Source of the DNA: Geothrix sp. SG200
Lineage (GTDB): Bacteria > Acidobacteriota > Holophagae > Holophagales > Holophagaceae
NCBI RefSeq assembly: GCF_022808935.1
Contig: NZ_JAKZFR010000006.1
Location: 186,001-250,000 of the forward strand
Direction of reading: 5' to 3'
Length of the DNA: 64,000 nt
Both the position numbers and the translations under genes were made by a program. Below the pieces are notes generated by a model, which searched no databases, was not told where the DNA came from, and saw only the letters and a program-made list of their open reading frames with translations. Within the stretch, counting starts at the first letter, position 1. The number at the start of each line of letters is the position of its first letter. Positions 31,720-41,769 of this stretch are shown in pieces.

Positions 31720-33153
31720 CTACCACCTCACCCGCACGCGGTAGGTCAGCGTGGCTTTGCCTTCGGCCGGGACGGCCACCTGGAACTTTCCGGTGCCGGC
31801 GGCGGCCTTGGTGCAGGGGTGGCTGCTCTGGAGCACCTCCCAGTCGCCGGGCATGGGCTCCAGCACGGTGACCGTGACGGGCTCCTTCTTGGCGTTCTTC
31901 AGCTCGATCTCGAAGGCGGACTCGTGCACGAAGCCGTACTTTCCCTGCTTGCCGAGGCTCTTGTAGTCGGTCTGCTTCCGCCGGGCCGTAATGTCGAAGG
32001 CCTCGCCCAGCTTGAGTCGCACCACCTCGTTCTTCGGGGTGTGGTCGATGCTGTCCTCGCCCACGAACTGGGCGCGGCCCTCGCCGTCCCGCTTGTAGAC
32101 GCGGATGATGCCCTTGGGCAGCGGCATGCCCAGGCGGCTGGCCTCCTTGTTGTCGAACTCGACGAACACGCCCACCTTCTGCTTGTCGCCCAGGTCGCCG
32201 TAGCTGCCGGAGTAGTAGTAGGCCTGGCCCTGGAGCAGGTACTCCTTCCGCACCGGCACCGCGCTGGCGCTGAGGAGCGCCACCTGTTTGGTTTGGTTCA
32301 CCGCCAGGGTGGTGGGGCGGTCCAGGGTGTAGAGGTGGTATTCGAAGAGGCTCTCCTCGGCCATCTTGGGAGCGGGTGGGGGAGGCGGGGCCATCATGGC
32401 CCTGGCTGCGTACTCCGGCACGGCAGCACGCTCCCTGACCCGGTTCACATCCCCCGCCACCAGCTGCAAAGTGGCATTGGGGTAGGCCGCGCCGCTCTGG
32501 TTGGTGAGGGTCACCCAGCCGCTGAGGTCGAGGGTCTTCTCATCGGCGGCGAGGTTGGCCACATAGTCCGCCCGCCAGGAGAGGCCGCCCGTGAGGTAGC
32601 TCAGCTCCAGCTTCTGCTCGCGGTCGGCGCCGCTGTTGAGGCTGATCACCAAGGTGGGCCGGGCCCTCAGGTTACCGGGCACCTTCGGGAAGATGAGGCG
32701 GCCCGGGATGCTCGTCTCGATGCGGTCGGCGAACTGGAGCACCGTGCCGTTGTTGGTGGCCAGCACCGTGGCCTCCTCGCGCACCTCCTTCGCCCCCGCG
32801 CCGGATTCGTTGGGCACGCTGCGCACCACCGTCACCTTCTCGCCCACGTATTTCTCCAGCAGCTTCTGGGGCGTGAGCAGGTCGAAGTCGAAGTTCTGCT
32901 CCGCCACCCAGAAGTCCTTCGGGTACGTCAGGTTCCGCAGCAGGGCCGTCTCGGGCCGGATCTGGGCCGACACCTCCTGGAAGGCCAGCCGGGACTCGCC
33001 CTTCGGCAGCCGCACCTCCCGCGTGTCCTTCACCAGGGCCAGGTTGTCGTTGTAGATCGTGACCGCCAGGGCCTTCTGGTCTTTCAGCGTGGTGACGGAC
33101 TCCTGGGCGACCAGGAGCGAGGGCAGGGCGGCGAGCAGCAGGGCGGGGCGCAT
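31720..33153 (-). CDS. DUF4139 family secreted protein (copy A)
   Basis: This 477-residue protein has a signal peptide (LLLAALPSLLVAQ) and the DUF4139 pattern: ALVKDTREVRLPKGESRLAF near the N-terminus, LSYLTGGLSWRADYVANL, then the beta-sandwich TLTNQSGAAYPNATLQLVAGDVNRV and the close FEIELKNAKKEPVTVTVLEPMPGDWE. The family is widespread in Bacteria and fungi; its function is not established. A second copy lies immediately upstream. About 50 bases separate it from the DUF58 gene, so it may lead the Bat operon. Confidence 0.88.
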   Translation of the reverse strand: MRPALLLAALPSLLVAQESVTTLKDQKALAVTIYNDNLALVKDTREVRLPKGESRLAFQEVSAQIRPETALLRNLTYPKDFWVAEQNFDFDLLTPQKLLEKYVGEKVTVVRSVPNESGAGAKEVREEATVLATNNGTVLQFADRIETSIPGRLIFPKVPGNLRARPTLVISLNSGADREQKLELSYLTGGLSWRADYVANLAADEKTLDLSGWVTLTNQSGAAYPNATLQLVAGDVNRVRERAAVPEYAARAMMAPPPPPAPKMAEESLFEYHLYTLDRPTTLAVNQTKQVALLSASAVPVRKEYLLQGQAYYYSGSYGDLGDKQKVGVFVEFDNKEASRLGMPLPKGIIRVYKRDGEGRAQFVGEDSIDHTPKNEVVRLKLGEAFDITARRKQTDYKSLGKQGKYGFVHESAFEIELKNAKKEPVTVTVLEPMPGDWEVLQSSHPCTKAAAGTGKFQVAVPAEGKATLTYRVRVRW

Positions 33154-33233
33154 GGAACCTCCAAAGAAGGGGTGCCGGGCCGTGGGCCCGATACCTGGTC
33201 ATGTCGTGACGGGGAACATCCTTTCAGAAAACC

Positions 33234-34952
33234 TCATTCGGAACTCTCGGGCACTGATTCAGGTGGCGTCAGGGCTGTGTAGCGCAGAATGGCCTCTCCA
33301 TGGGCTGGGAGGGGAACCTCGAAATCCCAGGCGTTTTCGCCGGAGCGATGGCCGGGGTGGGTTTTTCGAAGCACTTCACCTCCTGCCTGCACCGGCTCCC
33401 GCACCGTCACCGATGCTGTTTCCGGCCGGTCATTGGCGATGCGGACCTCCACTGTGTACGCCCAGCGGCGCTGAGGGCGGAGCCTTTCCTGGCCATCGCT
33501 GAGGGGGTCCGCGGGGCGGACTTCCGCCGCCAGTCCCTTTCGTTCCACGCGGAAGCCCCGAGCCGGGCCGAGCATTAGTTCCACCTCCTCGCCGGGGGGT
33601 GTCTGAGGGAAGGTGGAGCCGGAGTCCCCCTCTCCCGGAAGCAACACCAAGGCGCCGAAGGGGTCCTGGTAGCGGAGGGTGAGCGACCCCAGCGGGAGGG
33701 CGCGGCCGAGGCGCGAGGCCCGGGTGTTCTTGAAGGTCGCCAGCCTCTGGACCTTCGGGTGATGGCGGAGGCGCCATTGCCCACTGGGCCACTCGCGCTC
33801 GAAGAGATCCGACTGGCTGCGCGTGGTCTCCCCATCGGGCGAGGCGAGGCGTCCGGCCAAGGGCACGGGGCTGAATCCCGGGTGGGCCGGTTCGGCCTGG
33901 AACAGCGGCCCGACCAGGAGTGCTGAGGGTGACCCGGTGTAATCCTCATAGGGCTGCTGGATCAGGAAGCGGGAGGCCAGGGGAATCCGCTTCGCGGAGA
34001 AGAGGTGGAGCTGCTTCGAGGAATGGGCACCCAGTGTCACCGGCCGATCAAAGGTGAACAGAGGAAATTCGGAGAGCTTTTCCTCCTTGAAAACGGGTGG
34101 TCCTGCGATGGCCGAGGCGACCACTTCAACCGTGGTGGCGTCCACGGAGAAGGCCTTCCGTTCGGGGGGATCCCAGATCGTGTTCGGCTCGCCGGCCACC
34201 AGTTGCAAGGTGGTGTTGGGAAGTAATTCCGCTCCGGGGTTGTTCACGGTGGCGAACGCCTCCAGGTCGAGGTGCTTCCCATCTGAGGCCAACCTTGCCA
34301 CGTAGGCAGCGGTCCAGCTGAGGTGCGTGGCGGTGTAGAGCAGCGTGAGGTCGCGGGTCCCGTCTACGTCGATTTCCAGGCCCTGCACCAGGGTGGGAGA
34401 GGATCGGAGCTCGGGCGGGATACCTTTGAAGGCAAGTTCGGCGGGTAGGGCCGCTCTGGTGCCATCGGCACTCTGGACGACCACCCCCGGATCTGGAGGC
34501 TGGACGAAGGCCTGGGGGAGGCGCGCGATGCGTTCGAGGGGTTTGGCCCCTGCTCGGAAGGGCGGGTGTTGCAGGGGCAGCGATATCTGGATGCCTGACA
34601 GGTCGGGCTTGCCATCCTCACCCTTGATCCTCACAGGCAGGCCGAGGCTGGCATCCAGCAGGGAGGCCGGGGAGAGCAGGTTGAACTCGAAGTTCCGCTC
34701 GCGCACCTGGAGACCGTGGCCAGGGTCAAGCAGGACGGCGCTCTTGGGGCGCAGGGAGGGCAGCAGGTCCGCGAAGGCGAGGCGGCTGGGGCCTTTGGGC
34801 AGATGTACCCGGCGCGTATCGCGCACGGCGGCGAGGTCGTTCTGGTAGATGGTGACGCTCAGAGCCATGCGGTCCTTGGCGGTCGTGCGCACCTCCGGCA
34901 CCTGAGCCGCAAGGGCCAGGGAGGCGCCGAAGAGGACCAGAAGGTTTCGCAT
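33234..34952 (-). CDS. DUF4139 family secreted protein (copy B)
   Basis: This 572-residue paralogue of copy A begins with a signal peptide (LLVLFGASLALAAQV) and DRMALSVTIYQNDLAAVRDTRRV. It keeps the same landmarks: LLYTATHLSWTAAYVARL, NNPGAELLPNTTLQLVAGEPN and VEVRIANDRPETASVTVREPV. It is about 95 residues longer, mainly in the N-terminal third and centre. The two copies diverge strongly, so the duplication is old or the genes were selected for different partners. Confidence 0.87.
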   Translation of the reverse strand: MRNLLVLFGASLALAAQVPEVRTTAKDRMALSVTIYQNDLAAVRDTRRVHLPKGPSRLAFADLLPSLRPKSAVLLDPGHGLQVRERNFEFNLLSPASLLDASLGLPVRIKGEDGKPDLSGIQISLPLQHPPFRAGAKPLERIARLPQAFVQPPDPGVVVQSADGTRAALPAELAFKGIPPELRSSPTLVQGLEIDVDGTRDLTLLYTATHLSWTAAYVARLASDGKHLDLEAFATVNNPGAELLPNTTLQLVAGEPNTIWDPPERKAFSVDATTVEVVASAIAGPPVFKEEKLSEFPLFTFDRPVTLGAHSSKQLHLFSAKRIPLASRFLIQQPYEDYTGSPSALLVGPLFQAEPAHPGFSPVPLAGRLASPDGETTRSQSDLFEREWPSGQWRLRHHPKVQRLATFKNTRASRLGRALPLGSLTLRYQDPFGALVLLPGEGDSGSTFPQTPPGEEVELMLGPARGFRVERKGLAAEVRPADPLSDGQERLRPQRRWAYTVEVRIANDRPETASVTVREPVQAGGEVLRKTHPGHRSGENAWDFEVPLPAHGEAILRYTALTPPESVPESSE

Positions 34953-35097
34953 GGGGGCCTGGCCAGGATGCCTGAATCATCCCGGGTCAGCCAAGCCATG
35001 ACGGCACGGTGGGCCAGGAGAAGGCTCGGAAGTCCTTATTCTTGACTCCGCTCTCCTCCGTCCCTCCGCCTCCTCCGCTTATTCGATTCCTTTTATT
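34953..35097. other. Intergenic, pyrimidine-rich
   Basis: The 145 bases between copy B's start and the SRPBCC stop include a run of CTCC/TCCG units near 35050-35080. No gene, hairpin of note or clear promoter was found. Confidence 0.4.
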
Positions 35098-35520
35098 TCA
35101 GATCTGCCCGGCCCCAGCCAGTTCCTGGATACGCGCCAGGCCGCTGTCGAGCTGGCCCTGGAGCAGCTTCTCGGCACCCATCATGGCCATCATCATGGGG
35201 ATGTCGGCCTCGTCCACCAGGCGCAGGGTGCAGCCGCCATCGGCGGGGGCGATCTCGAAGCGCAGCTCGTGGTCGAACATCTTCTTCGCGCCGGGCACCA
35301 GCACCACCCGCTGGCCGGGGACGCGCTCCTTCACCACCAGCTCCTGGGGCATCTTCATGCCCATGACCTCGATGACGTAGCTGTGCCGGTCCAGTTCACC
35401 CTGGAAGTTCATGGCGGCCGGCTCCAGGAAGGCGCGGTGCTTCGAGAGGTCCGAGAGGAAGGCGTACAGCACGTCGGCGGAGACGGGCAGCGAGGCCGTG
35501 GCGGTCTTGATCGTGGTCAT
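35098..35520 (-). CDS. SRPBCC (START-like) family protein
   Basis: This 140-residue protein has the SRPBCC layout: N-terminal strand TIKTATASLPVSADVLYAFLSDLSKHR, a central sheet with YVIEVMGMKMPQELVVKERVPG, and a long C-terminal helix after LVDEADIPMMMAMMG. This fold binds hydrophobic ligands or acts as a cyclase/dehydrase or Hsp90 cochaperone; none can be chosen here. GGAG lies five bases before the ATG. It stands alone. Confidence 0.8.
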   Translation of the reverse strand: MTTIKTATASLPVSADVLYAFLSDLSKHRAFLEPAAMNFQGELDRHSYVIEVMGMKMPQELVVKERVPGQRVVLVPGAKKMFDHELRFEIAPADGGCTLRLVDEADIPMMMAMMGAEKLLQGQLDSGLARIQELAGAGQI

Positions 35521-35597
35521 GGAAGCTCCAGGGCTGAAAGAGCCATCGAACCACGAAGCCGATGGGACTGCGAGGCCCTACCCCCGGACAGGATGGC

Positions 35598-36269
35598 TCA
35601 GCGGGCGTACACTCGCTCGCCGAAGAAGGCGGTGCCGATGCGGATCTGGTCCGATCCCGCGGCGATGGCGGCCTCCAGGTCGGCGCTCATGCCCATGCTG
35701 AGGCGCAAGGGGCGCCCCAGGTCCTGCTGCAGCCGCTCGCGCAGGCCGGCCAGCTGGACGAAGGCGGCTTCGTCCTCGGGCGGGGGGATGGCCATGAGGC
35801 CCCGCAGGGGCAGGCGGGGGTCGTCGCCCAGGGCCTGGATCAAGGCGGGCAGGTCCGCCTCGGCGCAGCCGCCCAGCTTGGTGGCCTCGTTCCAGAGATC
35901 CACCTGGATCCAGACCGGGCGCACCACCTGGAGTTCCTCCGCGAGGTGGCGCAGGCGCTCCGCCAGCTCGGGGCGGTCCAGGCTCTGGATCTCGGCGAAG
36001 TGCTGGAGGGCGGGCTTGGCCTTGTTGCGCTGGAGCGGGCCGAGGAGGACGAAGGCCAGGTTGGGCAGGGCCGCGGCCTTGTCGGCGCCTTCCTGCACAT
36101 AGTTCTCGCCGAAGCGCGTGAAACCCAAGGCCGTCGCCTCCTGGATCAGCGCAAGGGATTGCTTCTTTGAAACAGGCAGCAGTTCAAGGCTGCCTGGGTC
36201 GCGGCCAGAGGCCTCGCAGGCGCGGGCGATGCGGTCCCGCAGGGCCCCGACGCGGTCCGCCAGGCTCAC
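35598..36269 (-). CDS. YggS family PLP-binding protein (PLP homeostasis)
   Basis: This 223-residue protein matches YggS/PROSC, which carries pyridoxal phosphate and keeps free PLP in balance. The PLP lysine is in ELLPVSKKQSL (K35), then FGENYVQEG, LGPLQRNKAKPAL, VDLWNEATKLGG, GLMAIPPPED and the phosphate-binding SMGMSADLEAAIAAGS. The GTG at 36269 overlaps the stop of the zinc-ribbon gene (GTGA); upstream residues in the longer frame belong to that gene's region. Confidence 0.92.
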   Translation of the reverse strand: MSLADRVGALRDRIARACEASGRDPGSLELLPVSKKQSLALIQEATALGFTRFGENYVQEGADKAAALPNLAFVLLGPLQRNKAKPALQHFAEIQSLDRPELAERLRHLAEELQVVRPVWIQVDLWNEATKLGGCAEADLPALIQALGDDPRLPLRGLMAIPPPEDEAAFVQLAGLRERLQQDLGRPLRLSMGMSADLEAAIAAGSDQIRIGTAFFGERVYAR

Positions 36270-36964
36270 GGCAGGAAGAGGATCCGCTGGCAGGACTCGC
36301 AGGCCACGGGACCCTTGGCCTCCTTCAGCTGGAAGAGGAAGGGGCCGCGCAGCTTGACATGGCATCCGGTGCAGGCGCCGTTCTCCACGGGCACGACCAC
36401 CCGCCCCTGGCGGGCGCCGGCGAGCCGATGGAAGCGGGCGACCTCGGTGGTCGAGAGCTTCGCTTCCAGTTGCGCCTGCTTGGTCTGGAGCTGCTTGCGC
36501 CCCTCAACCTGGTTGGCATGCTCGTCCAGGAAAACCGAATGGAGCTCGTCGAACTTCACCTTGAGGGTGGCCCGTTCGGCTTCCAGGGTCTCCAGGGCCT
36601 GTTCCAGGGCCTTCGCTTCAGTCTCCAGGGCCTTCAGGGGCTTGGCGATGGAGGACTTCAGCCGCTCCTTCTCGTCCAGCTCGCGGATGGCCGCCGCGTA
36701 CTGCACCTTCTGGCTGGTGGTCTTCACGGCGGCGCGGGCCCGCTCCTCTTCCTTCTGGGCCTGGGCCAGCTCCTTGGTCTTCACCTGGATGTGGACCCGG
36801 GCCGACTCCAGGGCCTTGGTCTTTTCTGCCGTCTGCTTCTCGATGGCTTTGAGCCGGGTGTCCATGACCGCCAGATCCGGAGGCAGGGCCGACAGGTCGC
36901 GCTCAATGGTCCGAAGGTAGTCCAGGGTGGCTTGCAGGTCGCGCAGGATGGCGAGGTGTTCCAT
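36266..36964 (-). CDS. Coiled-coil protein with C4 zinc ribbon (CdsZ-like)
   Basis: The 232-residue product is a long helical hairpin or coiled coil (about residues 1-175; many Lys, Glu, Ala) ending in a zinc ribbon: NGACTGCHVKLRGPF and GPVACESCQRILFLP. This is the zf-RING_7/C4-type family, exemplified by the chlamydial type III chaperone CdsZ. Elsewhere it is common next to yggS or rnhA. A -10-like TAGCCT ends seven bases before the ATG and no ribosome site is seen, suggesting a leaderless mRNA. Confidence 0.88.
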   Translation of the reverse strand: MEHLAILRDLQATLDYLRTIERDLSALPPDLAVMDTRLKAIEKQTAEKTKALESARVHIQVKTKELAQAQKEEERARAAVKTTSQKVQYAAAIRELDEKERLKSSIAKPLKALETEAKALEQALETLEAERATLKVKFDELHSVFLDEHANQVEGRKQLQTKQAQLEAKLSTTEVARFHRLAGARQGRVVVPVENGACTGCHVKLRGPFLFQLKEAKGPVACESCQRILFLP

Positions 36965-36971
36965 GGAATTG

Positions 36972-36977
36972 AGGCTA
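36972..36977 (-). promoter_or_regulatory. -10-like TAGCCT seven bases before zinc-ribbon ATG
   Basis: On the minus strand TAGCCT is followed by CAATTCC and the ATG at 36964. The same hexamer serves the candidate promoter at 13417. Confidence 0.38.
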
Positions 36978-37080
36978 CACCCTGCGGGGGCTCCTGGTCC
37001 GCATTTGGGTATCTGACATTTGGCGGAAGAAAATATGAATTGCGCGCACTAAGATTTATGGCCACTCAGGAAGATCCCGC

Positions 37081-37135
37081 TTGACCGGGTCGGGGGCCGA
37101 TGACAGACTTGGCACTCGCTGTGGCCGAGTGCTAA
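37081..37135 (+). promoter_or_regulatory. groE promoter with CIRCE operator
   Basis: TTGACC at 37081-37086 with a weak -10 (CAGACT, 37104-37109, 17-base spacing) precedes the CIRCE element TTGGCACTC-N9-GAGTGCTAA at 37109-37135. The element matches the consensus at all but one base. HrcA is expected to repress groES-groEL here; hrcA is not in the window. The CIRCE overlaps the predicted start of transcription. Confidence 0.9.
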
Positions 37136-37176
37136 CAGTCCCATTCGTTTCTTTCTCTTCTTTCCAAGGAGGTCCC

Positions 37177-37464
37177 ATGGCCATCAAGCCCCTCTCCGAC
37201 CGCGTCGTGCTGAAGCGCGTCGATCCCGCCGAAGTCGTCAAGGGCGGCATCATCATCCCGGACACCGCCAAGGAGAAGCCCATGGAGGCCGAGGTCGTGG
37301 CCGTGGGCGAAGGCAAGATCAACGAGAACGGCACTCGCAACCCCATGTCCGTGAAGGCCGGCCAGAAGGTGCTGATCGGCAAGTACAGCGGCACGGAAGT
37401 GAAGATCGACGGTGTCGACCACGTGATCGTGCGCGAGGACGAGATCCTGGCGATCGTGGGCTGA
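37177..37464 (+). CDS. groES: Co-chaperonin GroES
   Basis: The 95-residue product starts AIKPLSDRVVLKRVDP and has the mobile loop GGIIIPDTAKEKPMEAEV, then GQKVLIGKYSGTEVKIDG and the terminal VREDEILAIVG. It caps GroEL and helps fold proteins. AAGGAGG stands six bases before the ATG at 37177. It is followed by groEL after a 150-base gap that contains two inverted heptamer repeat blocks. Confidence 0.97.
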   Translation: MAIKPLSDRVVLKRVDPAEVVKGGIIIPDTAKEKPMEAEVVAVGEGKINENGTRNPMSVKAGQKVLIGKYSGTEVKIDGVDHVIVREDEILAIVG

Positions 37465-37467
37465 GGC

Positions 37468-37495
37468 CAGTCCTCGGTCCTCAGCCTTCAGTCCT
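37468..37495. repeat. Heptamer tandem repeat, four units, groES-groEL gap
   Basis: CAGTCCT, CGGTCCT, CAGCCTT and CAGTCCT follow without gaps just after the groES stop. A similar block in the opposite orientation lies at 37533-37560, so the two can pair as a large imperfect hairpin in the groE mRNA. Confidence 0.8.
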
Positions 37496-37532
37496 CAGGT
37501 TGGCGCCGACCCATTCGATCTGCCTCGCCCGA

Positions 37533-39434
<1,902 letters not shown>

Positions 39435-39442
39435 AAGCAACT

Positions 39443-39470
39443 GGCAGCCATCAGCTTTCAGCTGTCAGGG
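39443..39470. repeat. Heptamer tandem repeat, four units (NNCAGCY type)
   Basis: GGCAGCC, ATCAGCT, TTCAGCT and GTCAGGG follow in phase, immediately before a terminator stem. Confidence 0.75.
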
Positions 39471-39502
39471 AAACGCCCCGCGTGTGCGGGGCGTTTCTCG
39501 TT
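39471..39502 (+). terminator. Second terminator downstream of groEL
   Basis: AAACGCCCCGC-GTGT-GCGGGGCGTTT is an 11-pair stem followed by CTCGTTTC. No gene lies between it and the groEL terminator; it may back up the first one or belong to the repeated groEL-end segment. Confidence 0.75.
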
Positions 39503-39552
39503 TCAGGCCGAAATAAAGGGGACTTTGACGTCCCAAGAACACGTTGCGATGT

Positions 39553-39686
39553 GACAAAACCCCACCCGCAGGGGGACTGAGGACGGAAGGGGAAAACCTC
39601 TCCCGATGGGGTGGGCTGGCGGCAAGATCCAGGCGGCCTAACCCGCGCCGTTCCTGGGAACTGCTTCGCGCAAGCGAGGCTTTTTT
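39553..39686 (+). ncRNA. Structured leader RNA with intrinsic terminator, unknown class
   Basis: The stretch folds into ordered elements: an outer stem CCCCACCC (39560-39567) with GGGGTGGG (39608-39615) enclosing an inner GGGGGA/TCTCCC plus GAGG/CCTC stem; a second stem CCAGG-CGGC / GCCG-CCTGG (39629-39657); then the terminator GCTTCGC-GCAA-GCGAGGC-TTTTTT (39663-39686). It ends 126 bases before the HybA-like ATG. The layout is that of a riboswitch or attenuator, or of an independent small RNA. It does not match cobalamin, c-di-GMP, Moco, glycine or SAM consensus by eye. Confidence 0.5.
39663..39686 (+). terminator. Terminator with GCAA tetraloop in the HybA leader
   Basis: GCTTCGC-GCAA-GCGAGGC with one G-U pair is followed by TTTTTT. 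It would stop transcription before the redox operon unless a conditional fold prevents it or a second promoter lies in 39690-39740. Confidence 0.85.
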
Positions 39687-39769
39687 CTTATATCAGACAA
39701 CATCGTCATTTTTAATTGCTACCAAGGGGTTGACTATGATTCCGGCCGAATGGATGCTTCTTCCGAATC

Positions 39770-39788
39770 CCCGGGAATGTCTCCCGGG
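39770..39788 (+). promoter_or_regulatory. Leader hairpin before HybA-like gene
   Basis: CCCGGGA-ATGTC-TCCCGGG is a perfect seven-pair stem 24 bases before the ATG at 39813 and 18 bases before its ribosome site. It may tune translation. Confidence 0.45.
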
Positions 39789-39812
39789 CACCTTGAAAAA
39801 GCAGGAGAACCC

Positions 39813-40592
39813 ATGGGCATGGGCCTTCTCTTTGACGCCACGCGCTGCATCGGATGCGGCGCCTGCAGCTCCGCCTGCAAGGAGCAGAACAAGCTACCGG
39901 GGAAGGTAGAGGAGGTGTTGACGGCCTACACCTGGACCACGGTCCAGGAGCGGGAGGGCCTCAACGTCCGGCGCCTGTGCATGCACTGCGAAGTCCCCAC
40001 CTGCGCCTCCGTCTGCCCCGTGGGCGCCCTGAAGAAGACGCCGGAAGGCCCCGTGGTCTACGATGCCGAGCGCTGCATGGGCTGCCGCTACTGCATGATG
40101 GCCTGCCCCTTCGAGATCCCGAAGTACCAGTGGGACCGCCCCGTGCCCGTGGTCGGCAAGTGCATCATGTGCGCGGGCCGCCTCAAGGAGGGCAAGCCCA
40201 CCGCCTGTGCGGAGGCCTGCCCGGCGGAGGCCACCATCTTCGGGAAGAAGGAGGACCTGATCTGGGAGGCCCGGACGCGCATCCGCCAGAAGCCCGGCGC
40301 CTATGTCGACCACATCTACGGCCTCACGGAGGCCGGTGGAACCTCGGTCCTGATGATCTCCAACGTGCCCTTCGACAAGCTGGGCCTGAAGTCCAACCTG
40401 CCCGGGGAGCCCCCGGCCATGAAGACCTGGCAGGTGCTGTCCAACATTCCGGACTTCGTCGCGGTATGGGCCGTCTTCCTCTACGGGGTGCACTGGATCA
40501 CCGCCAGGCGCGAGGAGGTGGCGAAGGCCGCGGCCAACGGAAACGGGAACGGCCGCAACGGACAAGGCCACGGACGGGAGGACCGGTCATGA
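39813..40592 (+). CDS. HybA/DmsB-like four-cluster ferredoxin with C-terminal membrane helix
   Basis: The 259-residue product has 16 cysteines in four groups fit for four [4Fe-4S] clusters: C12-C15-C18-C22, C56-C59-C64-C68, C88-C91-C94-C98 and C117-C120-C132-C136. A membrane helix follows near 215-235 (DFVAVWAVFLYGVHWIT), as in HybA. Unlike HybA it has no Tat signal, so it may face the cytoplasm. AGGAG sits six bases before the ATG at 39813; the longer frame from 39750 lacks a ribosome site. It should pass electrons between the NrfD-like quinone protein and an unidentified partner. Confidence 0.88.
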   Translation: MGMGLLFDATRCIGCGACSSACKEQNKLPGKVEEVLTAYTWTTVQEREGLNVRRLCMHCEVPTCASVCPVGALKKTPEGPVVYDAERCMGCRYCMMACPFEIPKYQWDRPVPVVGKCIMCAGRLKEGKPTACAEACPAEATIFGKKEDLIWEARTRIRQKPGAYVDHIYGLTEAGGTSVLMISNVPFDKLGLKSNLPGEPPAMKTWQVLSNIPDFVAVWAVFLYGVHWITARREEVAKAAANGNGNGRNGQGHGREDRS

Positions 40593-41767
40593 ACACCACG
40601 CTCACCACGCCCGCCACGCTGGCCGGACGCCGGTTCCGCCCTGGCTTCTGGACTGCCGTCTTCGGAGTCCTCTTCCTCGCGTTCTGCACCGTCTCGGTGA
40701 TCCGCTACACCAAGGGGCTGGGTGCGGTCACCAACCTGAGCGACCAGTTCCCCTGGGGGCTCTGGATCGGCTTCGACCTCCTCTGCGGCGTGGGCCTGGC
40801 CGCCGGGGCCTTCACCCTCACGGCGGTGGTCCATCTCTTCAACCTGCGCCGCTACGAACCCATCGTGCGCCCCACCATCCTCACCGGCTTCCTGGGCTAC
40901 GCCTTCGTGATCGTGGCGCTGCTCCTGGACCTGGGCCAGCCCTGGCGCATCTGGCACGCCATCGTCTACTGGAACACGCACTCGGTCATGTTCGAGGTGG
41001 CCTGGTGCGTGATGCTCTATACCACGGTGCTGGCAGTGGAGTTCTCGCCAGTGGTCTTCGAGTACTTCGGCTTCCACGCGCCGGCGAAGTTCATCCACCA
41101 GCTCATCACGCCCCTGGTCATCCTCGGCGTGATCCTCTCGACGCTCCATCAGTCCTCGCTGGGATCCCTCTACCTCATCGTTCCCAGCAAGCTGCACCCG
41201 CTCTGGTATTCGCCGATGCTGCCGCTGCATTTCTACATTTCGGCCATCGGGGCGGGCATCGGCATGATCGTCCTGGAATCCTACCTCAGCAAGCGGGCCT
41301 TCCACCGCCACCTGGAGATGGATCTCCTGGAGCCACTGGCCCGGGGCATGGTGGTGGCGCTCGGCATCTACGGCCTCATGCGGCTCCAGGGGATCGCCCG
41401 CAACCATGCGTTCGGAACGATCTTCGACCTCAGCTATGAAGGGCGCATGTTCCTCCTCGAGTTCGCGCTGGGCGTGGTGCTGCCTGTGGTGCTGATGTCC
41501 TTCCGGAGGCTGCGCACGAACCCCGATTGGCTGGTGGCGGGCGCCTTCCTCGCGGTGCTCGGGTTCGTCATGAACCGCCTCAACGTGAGCATCACGGGCA
41601 TGGAGGCGGCTTCCGGCACCCGCTACCTCCCCTCGGCCATGGAGATCACCGTCTCCCTCGGCCTCGTGGCCATCGGCATGGCGGTCTTCGCCTTCGCCGT
41701 CCGCACCTTCTCTGTCTTCCCCGAGGGGCCGGTCGCAGGCTCGAAGGAGCTGCCGAGGAGAGGCTAG
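40589..41767 (+). CDS. HybB/NrfD-like integral membrane quinone-interacting subunit
   Basis: The 392-residue product has about ten membrane helices. The start FRPGFWTAVFGVLF, QFPWGLWIGFDLLCGVGLAAGAF, and especially LGSLYLIVPSKLHPLWYSP are typical of HybB, the membrane subunit of [NiFe] hydrogenase-2, and of NrfD/PsrC proteins that exchange electrons with menaquinone. It overlaps the ferredoxin stop by ATGA. No hydrogenase subunit, molybdoenzyme or cytochrome partner is adjacent; instead a sensor kinase and regulator follow directly. Confidence 0.9.
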   Translation: MNTTLTTPATLAGRRFRPGFWTAVFGVLFLAFCTVSVIRYTKGLGAVTNLSDQFPWGLWIGFDLLCGVGLAAGAFTLTAVVHLFNLRRYEPIVRPTILTGFLGYAFVIVALLLDLGQPWRIWHAIVYWNTHSVMFEVAWCVMLYTTVLAVEFSPVVFEYFGFHAPAKFIHQLITPLVILGVILSTLHQSSLGSLYLIVPSKLHPLWYSPMLPLHFYISAIGAGIGMIVLESYLSKRAFHRHLEMDLLEPLARGMVVALGIYGLMRLQGIARNHAFGTIFDLSYEGRMFLLEFALGVVLPVVLMSFRRLRTNPDWLVAGAFLAVLGFVMNRLNVSITGMEAASGTRYLPSAMEITVSLGLVAIGMAVFAFAVRTFSVFPEGPVAGSKELPRRG

Positions 41768-41769
41768 GC

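Noticed and set aside
39553-39686. Known riboswitch class (cobalamin, c-di-GMP-I, Moco, glycine, SAM)
   Set aside because: None of the conserved sequence blocks of those classes could be aligned by eye. Kept as an unclassified structured leader; an Infernal search against Rfam would settle it.
39750-39812. ATG at 39750 as the HybA-like start
   Set aside because: No ribosome site, no Tat motif in the added 21 residues, and the stretch contains a hairpin; ATG at 39813 has AGGAG at good spacing.
39813-41767. A complete [NiFe] hydrogenase-2 operon
   Set aside because: Only HybA/HybB-like genes are present; no large or small hydrogenase subunit and no maturation genes on either side.
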